Part shown: positions 57,537-64,000 of the stretch, piece by piece
How positions within the stretch are numbered: the first letter of the stretch is position 1
How the letters are laid out: each line of letters starts with the position of its first letter
Assembly (NCBI RefSeq): GCF_003944715.1
Contig: NZ_RWIT01000010.1
Coordinates: forward strand, 1-64,000
Length of the DNA stretch: 64,000 bases
Source of the DNA: Hymenobacter rigui
GTDB lineage: Bacteria; Bacteroidota; Bacteroidia; Cytophagales; Hymenobacteraceae
Reading direction: 5' to 3'
Made by a program: the position numbers and the translations under genes
Notes under the pieces: generated by a model
Databases searched by the model: none
Seen by the model: the letters and a program-made list of their open reading frames with translations, nothing else
What the model was told of the DNA's origin: nothing

Positions 57537-58313
57537 CTATCCGGCTGGTACCGGCTCCACCACCGGATCGGGGCCGTCGTGGGGGGCGGTGGCGTGCAGG
57601 CCGCACTCCTTGGCCGAGAGGTCTTCCCACCACCAGCGGCCGGCCCGGAAATCCTCGCCGGGCCTGATGGCGCGGGTGCAGGGGGCGCAGCCAATGCTCA
57701 CGAAGCCCTGCTGGTGCAAAGGGTTCACTGGAATGCCCTCCTGCTGCACAAACGCCAGTGCCTGCTCCCAGGTCCAGTCGAACAGCGGGTGGATTTTCAC
57801 GAGGTTATGCGCCACGTCCCACTCCACGGGGTCCATCGTCTGTCGGTTCTGCGACTGTTCGGCCCGGATGCCGGTCACCCAGGCCCCGCGGCCGGCCAGG
57901 GCCCGGTTCAGGGGCTCCACCTTGCGGATGTGGCAGCACTCCTTGCGGTTGTCCACGCTCTCGTAGAACGAGTTAGGGCCTTTCTGCAGAAGCAGGTTTT
58001 CCAGGTCCTCGCGCTGGGGGGCGTACACCGCAATGGGCTTCTGGTACCGGATCAGCGTCTTGTTCCAGGTAGAATAGGTTTCCTGGAAGTTGCGGCCGGT
58101 ATCGAGGGTGAACACCTCAATGGGCAGGTCGTGGGCGAAAATCAGGTGGCTGATAATCTGGTCTTCCAGCCCGAACGAGGTGGAAAAAACGGCCTGACCG
58201 GGGAAGGTGTCGGCTACCAGACGCAGCCGCTCCAGGGCGGAGGCGGCCACTATGAGAGGGCGCAGGCGGTCCAGCTGGGCGTGGACGGCCGGCGCAGCAT
58301 CAGCTGCAGGCAT
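57537..58313 (-). CDS. cysH: Adenylyl-sulfate (APS) reductase, Fe-S type
   Basis: 258 residues from the ATG at 58313; the frame stays open to 58442 but the upstream part has no family similarity. PP-loop region AVFSTSFGLEDQIISHLIFA, then KECCHIRKVEPLNRAL (tandem Cys) and GCAPCTRAI (CxxC). Together these hold a [4Fe-4S] cluster, the mark of APS reductases that use APS directly. The catalytic Cys is in AKECGLHATA. It makes sulfite from APS. It is the first structural gene after the riboswitch leader. Confidence 0.93.
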   Translation of the reverse strand: MPAADAAPAVHAQLDRLRPLIVAASALERLRLVADTFPGQAVFSTSFGLEDQIISHLIFAHDLPIEVFTLDTGRNFQETYSTWNKTLIRYQKPIAVYAPQREDLENLLLQKGPNSFYESVDNRKECCHIRKVEPLNRALAGRGAWVTGIRAEQSQNRQTMDPVEWDVAHNLVKIHPLFDWTWEQALAFVQQEGIPVNPLHQQGFVSIGCAPCTRAIRPGEDFRAGRWWWEDLSAKECGLHATAPHDGPDPVVEPVPAG

Positions 58314-58528
58314 GGCAGGAAAAGAGGGGAGGAGGAAGCGGCCCGCCTGGGGCGCGGCATTCCGGCCGGAAGATGATTCCGCAGCAGGTGCCCGGCCGCA
58401 TTCAGGCGGCAGCCAGGGGCAACAGGCGGAACAGGAATACACGGAGGCGCTACTCCGACGCGGCGCCCGCTAGGGCGTTAGTCGGCCGGGGGCAGCACCC
58501 GAACCAGCAAGAGGAAAGTGGTTCGTGC

Positions 58529-58627
58529 CTACTTGCAACAACAGGGCATAGCCATCATCGCACAACAGCCATGCTGTACAGCACAGGAGGTAGCGGATGC
58601 GGCGGCGAAGTTGAGGAAGCGGTTCAC
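58529..58627 (-). CDS. Cys-rich leader peptide ORF, 32 codons
   Basis: It begins with GTG 6 nt beyond the riboswitch P1 stem (58634) and stops with TAG at 58531-58529. The peptide opens VNRFLNFAAASATSCAV, has Cys at positions 15, 21, 22, 29, 30 and 31, and ends PCCCK before the stop. The ORF at 41832-41936 has the same spacing, the same [N]RFL opening and the same CCC ending, although the rest differs. It lies about 215 nt before cysH, a distance that leaves room for alternate RNA folds. Slow translation at CCC when cysteine is scarce could alter those folds (inference). Confidence 0.7.
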   Translation of the reverse strand: MNRFLNFAAASATSCAVQHGCCAMMAMPCCCK

Positions 58628-58633
58628 GGTTCG

Positions 58634-58731
58634 TTGTTTTTATATGGTCAGGACTTGGCACCGTTTCGGATTTTCCGCTGGTTGCCGGCGCTTCAGGGAG
58701 CCTGTCTCTCCACGCCTCTGTATAAAAACAA
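58634..58731 (-). promoter_or_regulatory. SAM-I (S-box) riboswitch, copy 2, of the sulfate-assimilation cluster
   Basis: On the minus strand: GGAGAGACAGGCTCCCTGAA, GCGCCGGCAACCAGC, a P3-like CGGAAAATCCG, then ACGGTGCCAAGTCCTGACC. P1 is again TTGTTTTTATA/TATAAAAACAA. Core and flanks match copy 1 closely, including 5' AAAGGATTG. SAM should repress cysH and the genes behind it. Confidence 0.93.
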
Positions 58732-58759
58732 TCCTTTGTGGATAAAAGAATTGGTGCCC

Positions 58760-58792
58760 CAAAGGTACGGGACGAAATTTTACACTTGCAAA
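58760..58792 (-). promoter_or_regulatory. Promoter of the sulfate-assimilation cluster
   Basis: On the minus strand TTTG (58792-58789), 21-nt spacer, TACCTTTG (58767-58760). The -7 box is identical to that of the permease transcript and lies at the same distance (about 28 nt) from P1. Confidence 0.8.
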
Positions 58793-58861
58793 TTTTTCTT
58801 TTTCAGAACGCTTGGGTTAGGGAGCAGAACAGTAGCGGAGAACAGTCAGGGTCCGAAAAAA

Positions 58862-58948
58862 TGTCATCCTGAGCGCAGCGAAGGACCTTATCACGCTAGC
58901 AAAAGACACTCTAGCGTGATAAGGTCCTTCGCTGCGCTCAGGATGACA
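58862..58948. repeat. GTCATCCTGAGC-family palindromic repeat, copy 2, perfect 38-bp arms
   Basis: TGTCATCCTGAGCGCAGCGA... (58862-58899) is the exact complement of 58911-58948 around an 11-nt loop. It lies between the flippase stop and the promoter of the sulfur cluster. Confidence 0.93.
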
Positions 58949-58963
58949 GAGGGGTTTAAAACC

Positions 58964-60442
58964 TTACATATTCAGCCGCTTTCTAACGTTCTGCAGCAGC
59001 GCTGTGGCCTCCGGGGCCGTGCCCGTCACGAGCACCAGGCCGCCGTACACGGCCGTGAGTACCGTGGAGCGGAGTAGCATGGTAAGGAAGGGCGAGCCGA
59101 CGGCCGGTACCACCCAGGCGGCCCCGCCGGCCACGGCCGCAATGCCCAGAATCAAGGGAATGCGCCAAGTGAAAGGCTGCATCCGGAAGCTGTGCCACAC
59201 AAACCACGTGCGGGCCAGGTTGATGCTGACCTGCGCCGCCACGGCCGCCACGGCCGCCCCCACCATACCCAGCCGGGGGATGAGCACGAGGTTCAGCCCG
59301 ATGGTGAGCAAGGAGAGCGAAACGTTGAAGATTAAATCAAACCGGTAGCGGGGCGAGGTAACCAGCAGCAGCCCGTTCACGCCCGTTACGCCATCGAACA
59401 GCCGGCTGCCCAGCAACAGCAGTACCACCAGGGTACCCTGGGCGAAATCGGCGCGCATCAGGGAGTAGATGAAGTCCAGGTTCAGGCCGATGCCCAGGGC
59501 CAGAAAGCAGCCGATGAGGGTGTTGAGGCGGGTGGTGCGGCGGTAGAACTCGGCCATGCCGGTCATGTTCTGCTGCTTCCAGTAATCGGCCAGCAGGGGG
59601 AAGGCAATCTTGTTGAGCGAGCGGGCCGGAATGGCCAGCGCCGTGCTGATGTTGAAGGCAATCTGGTAGATGCCGGCGGCGGCCAGGTTTACCTGCGCAC
59701 CCACCATCAGGGTGTCGAGGTACATAATGATGGAGCCGGCCAGGGAGCTGAGCAGCGTAAACGCGCCCACGCCCAGCAGCTCCCGCACCGGCCGCACCGT
59801 CAGTACCGCCCGCCGGGGCCGCCAGTGCAACTCACCAATACGCACGATGTAGCCCGTGAGTAGCAGCACCAGCACGCCATTCACACCCACGTACCACAGT
59901 ACGTACCCGTGAAACGTGAGCCACTGGCCCGCAAACAGCAGGGCCCCGGCCAAAATCAGCACCCGCAGCAATACATCCTGCAGAAACGAGGAAAACGCCG
60001 TGTGGTACAGGCCCTTCAGGTAGGCGTCGAGCAGGGAGTAGAGCAGGGTGAACAGCGCAAACACGGCCCCCCACAGGTAGTAGGTATCCAGCAGGGCGGC
60101 ATCCTGTTCATAAAACCCGAGGATGGTAGGCCGGCCCAGCAGATACAGCCCCAGCACCACCGCAAACCCCAGCAGCGGCACGCCCACCAGAAACGGAAGG
60201 AACCCGTGGTGCCCGTTCTCGCGGTTGCGGAAGTAGGGGAAAAACCGGATGCCCACGCTGGCAAACCCCAGCGCCGCAACCTGCGCAAACAGCGTAGCCA
60301 GGCTCGACAACGTGCCCGTGAGCCCTAGCTGCTGCGGCACCAGAAACCGGGGCAGCACCAGCGTGGTGCTCACAAATCCCAGAATCAGCCCGAAATAGGA
60401 AATAACGGTGTTACGCAGCCCCTGCCGCTGAACGATGCCCAA
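58964..60442 (-). CDS. Polysaccharide flippase (Wzx/MATE-like, MOP superfamily)
   Basis: 492 residues from a TTG at 60442 (GIVQRQGLRNTVISYFGLIL). About 14 membrane helices, with SYFGLILGFVSTTLVLPRF at the start and the conserved central AIPARSLNKIAFPLLADYWK and TTRLNTLIGCFLALGIGLNL. It flips lipid-linked oligosaccharide across the inner membrane. Neighbouring deacetylase-like, glycosyltransferase-like and PseI genes on the same strand support a surface polysaccharide role. The TTG is accepted because the family N-terminus follows at once. Confidence 0.88.
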   Translation of the reverse strand: MGIVQRQGLRNTVISYFGLILGFVSTTLVLPRFLVPQQLGLTGTLSSLATLFAQVAALGFASVGIRFFPYFRNRENGHHGFLPFLVGVPLLGFAVVLGLYLLGRPTILGFYEQDAALLDTYYLWGAVFALFTLLYSLLDAYLKGLYHTAFSSFLQDVLLRVLILAGALLFAGQWLTFHGYVLWYVGVNGVLVLLLTGYIVRIGELHWRPRRAVLTVRPVRELLGVGAFTLLSSLAGSIIMYLDTLMVGAQVNLAAAGIYQIAFNISTALAIPARSLNKIAFPLLADYWKQQNMTGMAEFYRRTTRLNTLIGCFLALGIGLNLDFIYSLMRADFAQGTLVVLLLLGSRLFDGVTGVNGLLLVTSPRYRFDLIFNVSLSLLTIGLNLVLIPRLGMVGAAVAAVAAQVSINLARTWFVWHSFRMQPFTWRIPLILGIAAVAGGAAWVVPAVGSPFLTMLLRSTVLTAVYGGLVLVTGTAPEATALLQNVRKRLNM

Positions 60443-60479
60443 AAGGTGAAATGGTGAATGAGTGAATGAGTGGTCTTTC

Positions 60480-60567
60480 TGTCATCCTGAGCGCAGCGAA
60501 GGACTTTGTCACGTCAGAACGATTTTGTTCTTGCGTGATAAGGTCCTTCGCTCCGCTTAGGATGACA
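60480..60567. repeat. GTCATCCTGAGC-family palindromic repeat, copy 3, overlapping a gene end
   Basis: TGTCATCCTGAGCGCAGCGA (from 60480) and the imperfect complement CTTCGCTCCGCTTAGGATGA (ending at 60567). The right end overlaps the last codons and stop of the deacetylase gene (60557 upward). Confidence 0.9.
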
Positions 60568-61948
60568 AAGGAGGCTGAAACGACTGGCAAATATCCGAGC
60601 CGTTGACAAAGGCCACGTTGCGGCTGCAAAGGTACTCCATGAGGGCGCGGAACTCGCGGGGGCCGTTGCGGGTGTTGGCCGGATCGAAGTTCTCGTTGTG
60701 CCAAAGCACCGTGCACACGCCCCCAAACCGCTCGATTTCCTGGAACATGGGCGTGAGGGCCGGCAGAATTTCCTCCGGAGCCAGCTGCAGATATTTCGGG
60801 TGGTGCAGGGTGGCATCCATCACGTTGAGCGGGATTTCGAGAAAATCTGCCGCTTCTCTCCGCTGAAAGACGAACGGCCGAAAAGGTAGGCAATAGCTGT
60901 TGCGGAAGCCGTAATGCTCGGCAAAACCCAAGGTGGAGTCGTAGGCGAACTGTACCCAGGAGGAGAAAATGTAAGGCATTAGCCGTGGCTCCCACCGCAA
61001 GTAATGAAACCGAATACCAGTGTTCTGTCCCGTTTCTTGACTTGTCACTCGCTCAACCTCCCAAAGGAACTCACTACTAGAATGTTCATTTGTATCAGTG
61101 CGGTAACTCGCATGCAGGCCTATCTCAGCACCCTGTTTTTCTAGAGCTACTACCATCGGCCACGCCTTTTGTATACGGTAGTCCGCATTGGGCGTGCCGT
61201 TGGCTGCTTTTCGGTGTTCCGGCAGGAAGAAGAACGTGCTTTTAGCGCCGTATTTGGCCACGGTTTGCTGCACTTCGGTCAGGTTGTCCCAGACGTCTTT
61301 CTGGGTGAGGTGCTGCCAGTAGCGGCGGGCGAAGTCCAGCCAGTTGCGGCGCTGGAGGGCGGCTTTGGCGGGGGCTTTCCAGGCGCTGTAGAGGTTGTCG
61401 ATGTCGTGGGTGATGAAGGTGGCCCAGGCGCGGCCATCGGCCCAGCCGCGGGGGCGCAGGGGCTGGCCGCCGGCGTGCTCCACGGCCGCCCGCAGCACCT
61501 CGAAGTAGTAGTTCACCACCGGCACCGTTACAAAGCCGTAGCGCTGCTGCACGCTGGCCGCGTAGGGGAAGCGCCCATGCTGGTCCCGCTCACTGGAGTA
61601 GAATTCCTGCCAGCCGCTGAGCAGGTAGAAGGCCGCCGAAACCACATCGGCCTGCACCCGGGCCCGGCCCCCGGGCAGCAGCTCCAGCAGCGGCCGGGCG
61701 GGCTGGTCGTCGAAGAGAAACGGCAGCTGCCGGCCCTGCCACTCCCGCCACACCGGCGGAGCCGGGTAAGGGGCCGTTCCCGCAAAAAAGTCGTGCGCCA
61801 CGGCCGTTACCTCTACCTGCGGCTGCGTACCGGCGTACCCAATGCTGACCGTCGGCATAGCATCATACGCCTGCCAGAAGTGCTGGAGCACGTAGTGAAT
61901 TCGGCTTTCGGCAGTAGTTGCGGGTACAGAAGGCAGCGGCGGTAACAT
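60557..61948 (-). CDS. Polysaccharide deacetylase-like protein (DUF7033 plus NodB-like domain)
   Basis: 463 residues from the ATG at 61948. An N-terminal domain of about 150 residues (SIGYAGTQPQVEVTAVAHDF, FYLLSGWQEFYSSERDQHGR) precedes a NodB-like barrel with FITHDIDNLYSAWKAPAKAA (metal-binding DxD-like pair), STFFFLPEHRK, EIGLHASYRT (HxxxH-type) and VLWHNENFDP. Typical of surface-glycan loci in Bacteroidota. It should remove N-acetyl groups from an exported or lipid-linked glycan; the substrate is unknown. The last residues (LSS) and stop come from a palindromic repeat. A segment near 61000-61170 is lower in GC. Confidence 0.85.
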   Translation of the reverse strand: MLPPLPSVPATTAESRIHYVLQHFWQAYDAMPTVSIGYAGTQPQVEVTAVAHDFFAGTAPYPAPPVWREWQGRQLPFLFDDQPARPLLELLPGGRARVQADVVSAAFYLLSGWQEFYSSERDQHGRFPYAASVQQRYGFVTVPVVNYYFEVLRAAVEHAGGQPLRPRGWADGRAWATFITHDIDNLYSAWKAPAKAALQRRNWLDFARRYWQHLTQKDVWDNLTEVQQTVAKYGAKSTFFFLPEHRKAANGTPNADYRIQKAWPMVVALEKQGAEIGLHASYRTDTNEHSSSEFLWEVERVTSQETGQNTGIRFHYLRWEPRLMPYIFSSWVQFAYDSTLGFAEHYGFRNSYCLPFRPFVFQRREAADFLEIPLNVMDATLHHPKYLQLAPEEILPALTPMFQEIERFGGVCTVLWHNENFDPANTRNGPREFRALMEYLCSRNVAFVNGSDICQSFQPPLSS

Positions 61949-62026
61949 ACCGCAAGGTACAATGCAGAATAGCTCTGCGTCCTCTGCGCAACCCTCCGCA
62001 TCCTCTGCTGGCTAAATTCGTCTGGC

Positions 62027-63334
62027 TTATTGCCCTTCAGTCTGCAGCCACTCACCCAGCAGCCGCAGGGCCCGGGCTTGGCTGTGGCCTTCATCGGGCG
62101 TGCCGAGGGTGGCGTTGTAGTAGGCGGCACGGCGGTACAGGTCCAGCGGCTTGTGCTGCTGGTGGCGTTGCAACCAGGTCCTCAGCTCCGGCAGCGTATC
62201 GGCCCGCCCGATGAGGTTGTGGGCGACAAAACTGTAGTAATCATCGGCGACACCCTGGTTGCCGAAGCGCACGTACACGCTGGCCAGATTGAGCAGCACG
62301 GCCTCCAGATGGGTACTGGTATCGGCGGCAATCAGGGCGTCGTGCTCCCCGAGGAACTCAAATACGTTCTGCTGCCGCGCATCCGAGAACCGCAACCCGG
62401 GGTGGAGCTGCTGCAGAAACGTGAAGTCGCGCGGGTCGCCGGGGTGGGGGCGCAAGGTGAAAGTGAGGTCGGGAAATTCGGTGAACAGGTACTCGAGCGT
62501 CGCGGCCAGGGCCGGCAGGTCGTCGAGGGTGTTGCAGGCCAGGGCCACCCGGCGCACCCGCGGCTCCTGGTTGCGGCGGGCCAGAAAACTATCAGCCTTG
62601 GGCATACCAACCAGCTCCGTACGGCCGCGCACGGGGCCGCAGAGACGGTATTTGTCGAGGGCGTCTTGGCCTTCCAGCAAGCTCAAATCAAAACCCAGCG
62701 GCGGGAAGCTGGTGCTCACGCTGGCGTGCTGCACGTAGGCCGTGGGGATGCCTTCGGCCTGACAGGCCAGCAGCAGGGCGCGGGCGTCGTCGTTGTGGTC
62801 GTTGGCAAACACCACGGCCCGGGGCCGATAGTGGCGCAGGGCCCGCCGGTACACCTCGTAGTAGCCAATGGCGTTGAAGATCAAGTCGAAAAACCGCCAG
62901 GCCCGCTCGCCTTCGGTGCGCCGCAACGCGCGGTACACGGCCGGCAGCTGCCCGTAGTACAGCAGCTTGCGCCGCAGAGAAAGGCGGTTTACCTGCCGGT
63001 TGTAGCGGCCAATCTGCTTGCTCTGGCCGGCCACCAGCACGGCATCGGGCCGGGCTTCGCGCAGGAAGTGCAGCGAGTCGTAGTTGTTCTGGCTCACCAC
63101 GTATAACCACACCTTGCCCCGCAGCTCCTCCGGGTTGCGCACCTTCCGGAACACGTTGCCCACCAGCCGCACCGCCGCGTAGCCGGCCACCTTCAGCAGC
63201 CGTTTCCAGGGGCTGCGGGGCGAAATGGGCTCCAGGGTGTGCGCCGGCAGGGAGGCAAACAGGTCGGTGAACCGCAGCTGCAGGATGTCGCGCAGGCGGC
63301 CGGCCGGAGTGGGCGGAACAGCAGATTCGGACAT
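62027..63334 (-). CDS. Capsule-type glycosyltransferase-like protein (GT-B fold)
   Basis: 435 residues from the ATG at 63334; the frame is open beyond but there it shadows the pseI gene. No signal peptide. The N-terminal part has VWLYVVSQNNYDSLHFLREA, then AVVFANDHNDDARALLLACQ and GIPTAYVQHASVSTSFPPLG. The C-terminal part has TFTLRPHPGDPRDF and DALIAADTSTHLEAVLLNLA, similar to CDP-glycerol/poly-glycosyl transferases and polysialyltransferase-like enzymes. The HxG-like PHPGD and TSTHLEA motifs are a donor-binding site. It may transfer pseudaminic acid given the pseI neighbour (inference). Confidence 0.72.
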   Translation of the reverse strand: MSESAVPPTPAGRLRDILQLRFTDLFASLPAHTLEPISPRSPWKRLLKVAGYAAVRLVGNVFRKVRNPEELRGKVWLYVVSQNNYDSLHFLREARPDAVLVAGQSKQIGRYNRQVNRLSLRRKLLYYGQLPAVYRALRRTEGERAWRFFDLIFNAIGYYEVYRRALRHYRPRAVVFANDHNDDARALLLACQAEGIPTAYVQHASVSTSFPPLGFDLSLLEGQDALDKYRLCGPVRGRTELVGMPKADSFLARRNQEPRVRRVALACNTLDDLPALAATLEYLFTEFPDLTFTLRPHPGDPRDFTFLQQLHPGLRFSDARQQNVFEFLGEHDALIAADTSTHLEAVLLNLASVYVRFGNQGVADDYYSFVAHNLIGRADTLPELRTWLQRHQQHKPLDLYRRAAYYNATLGTPDEGHSQARALRLLGEWLQTEGQ

Positions 63335-63342
63335 GGCAGCGG

Positions 63343-64000
63343 CTACAGCGCGTCCCAGGTGAGGGGGGTGCCGGCCTTCAGGGGCTGGCGGGCGGGCTTG
63401 CCCAGCAGCTGGTCGTAGTAGCGGGGGGGCAGACCGTCGCCGGGGCGTACTACGCGCAGGTTGTCTTTGGTGAAGACCTCGCCGGGGGCAATGTCCTGGG
63501 CCACGTAGAGGCTGCGCTTGTAGAGGCGGCTTTTCTCTTCGGCCCGCTGCACGCCGTACTGCACCTGGCCCAGCGCCTGCCATGCCCGCTCGGTTTCGGT
63601 TACCAATTGGGCCACTTCCTCGGGCTCCAGGGAGAAGGCCGAGTCCACGCCACCGTCGGCGCGGCGCAGGGTCACGTGCTTTTCTACCACGCAGGCACCT
63701 AGGGCCACGGCGGCCACGGCCGCGCCTACGCCCATAGTGTGGTCGGAGAGACCCACCAGCGCGTCGGGGAATAGCTGCTGGAAGTGGGGCAAAGTGCGCA
63801 GGTTGGTATTCTGGGGCGTGGCGGGGTAGGTGCTGGTACACTTCAGCAGCACCAGCTCGCGGCAGCCGGCTTCGCGCAGCACCTGCACGGCTTCGGCCAC
63901 CTCAGCCAGCTGACTGGCCCCGGTGCTCATAATCACGGGCTTGCCGGTGGCGGCCACCCGGCGCAGCAGCGGCCAGTCGGTATTCTCGAAGGAGGCAATC
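63343..64000 (-). CDS. pseI: Pseudaminic acid synthase PseI, 3' part, cut by window edge
   Basis: About 218 C-terminal codons are visible; the start is outside the window. SFENTDWPLLRRVAATGKPV, STGASQLAEV, LKCTSTYPATPQNTN, GLSDHTMGVGAAVAAVALGA and VVEKHVTLRRADGGVDSAFS are strong NeuB/PseI motifs; DGGVDSAFSLEPEE favours PseI over NeuB. The C-terminal antifreeze-like SAF domain is present (RSLYVAQDIAPGEVFTKDNL). It condenses a hexose precursor with phosphoenolpyruvate into pseudaminic acid. It is 8 nt from the transferase-like gene. Confidence 0.88.
   Translation of the reverse strand, partial: IASFENTDWPLLRRVAATGKPVIMSTGASQLAEVAEAVQVLREAGCRELVLLKCTSTYPATPQNTNLRTLPHFQQLFPDALVGLSDHTMGVGAAVAAVALGACVVEKHVTLRRADGGVDSAFSLEPEEVAQLVTETERAWQALGQVQYGVQRAEEKSRLYKRSLYVAQDIAPGEVFTKDNLRVVRPGDGLPPRYYDQLLGKPARQPLKAGTPLTWDAL

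Noticed and set aside
58314..58442. Upstream extension of cysH with a Cys-rich start (SCSACCPW)
   Set aside because: It has no similarity to APS reductases and starts well after the leader ORF. I considered it as a second Cys-rich leader, but it has no own stop before cysH and no partner at the permease.
40749..60567. CRISPR array
   Set aside because: Repeats are long palindromes, dispersed by kilobases and not evenly spaced with unique spacers; no cas genes are present.
63335..63841. N-terminal extension of the transferase-like frame
   Set aside because: This part overlaps pseI in another frame and is Arg/Pro-rich nonsense; the ATG at 63334 gives a good protein start.

Overview
The window looks like a chromosomal segment of a high-GC Bacteroidota, most like Hymenobacter or a related cytophagale (inference). 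The grounds are TAnnTTTG -7 promoter boxes (with TTTG/TTG about 20-21 nt upstream at the best ones), few recognisable Shine-Dalgarno sites, a TonB-dependent receptor with a CarboxypepD_reg-like N-terminus, LytTR/LytS two-component genes, DUF4153, DUF2490, and many palindromic spacers and very long-stem terminators.

Layout. 0-7.8 kb: an IS630-like transposase tail, then mostly minus-strand housekeeping and small genes (O-acetyltransferase, YiaA, RluF, peptidase-like lipoprotein, DinB, YebC, two tandem secreted paralogues). 7.9-20.4 kb: arginase-family hydrolase, adhesin-like secreted protein, metallo-hydrolase, cupin, Pgi, alpha/beta hydrolase, DoxX, a J-domain-like protein, HDAC-family deacetylase, a LytTR/LytS pair and a Spy-like protein. 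20.4-31 kb: an AT-rich spacer with a structured ncRNA candidate, RtcB, MOSC, an iron group (VIT1, Dps, low-affinity iron permease), tRNA-Leu(GAG), DUF4153, GuaA. 31-41.4 kb: SRP RNA, transaldolase, FtsE, a glycosyltransferase, a DegT aminotransferase, metallopeptidases, a Gfo/Idh/MocA oxidoreductase and EcsC. 41.7-58.7 kb: sulfur metabolism. 59-64 kb: surface glycan genes (flippase, deacetylase, glycosyltransferase-like, PseI, cut by the window edge).

The most striking signal is a regulatory module present twice. A SAM-I (S-box) riboswitch has the same extended P1 stem (TTGTTTTTATA/TATAAAAACAA) in both copies. Exactly 6 nt beyond P1, a GTG opens a 32-34 codon Cys-rich ORF ending in three consecutive Cys codons. 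One copy precedes an amino-acid permease. The other precedes the sulfate-assimilation cluster cysH-cysD-cysN-cobA-cysJ-TonB receptor-DUF2490-cysI-sirC/TauE. I infer a two-input control: SAM through the riboswitch and cysteine supply through leader-peptide translation.

The sulfur cluster encodes ATP sulfurylase (CysDN), an Fe-S APS reductase (CysH), sulfite reductase (CysIJ) and two siroheme enzymes (CobA, and a SirC domain fused to a TauE/SafE permease). An outer-membrane receptor sits 2 and 5 nt from its neighbours, so it probably belongs to the pathway. Six of its intergenic gaps carry palindromic repeats of at least four families; two gene stop codons coincide with a repeat boundary.
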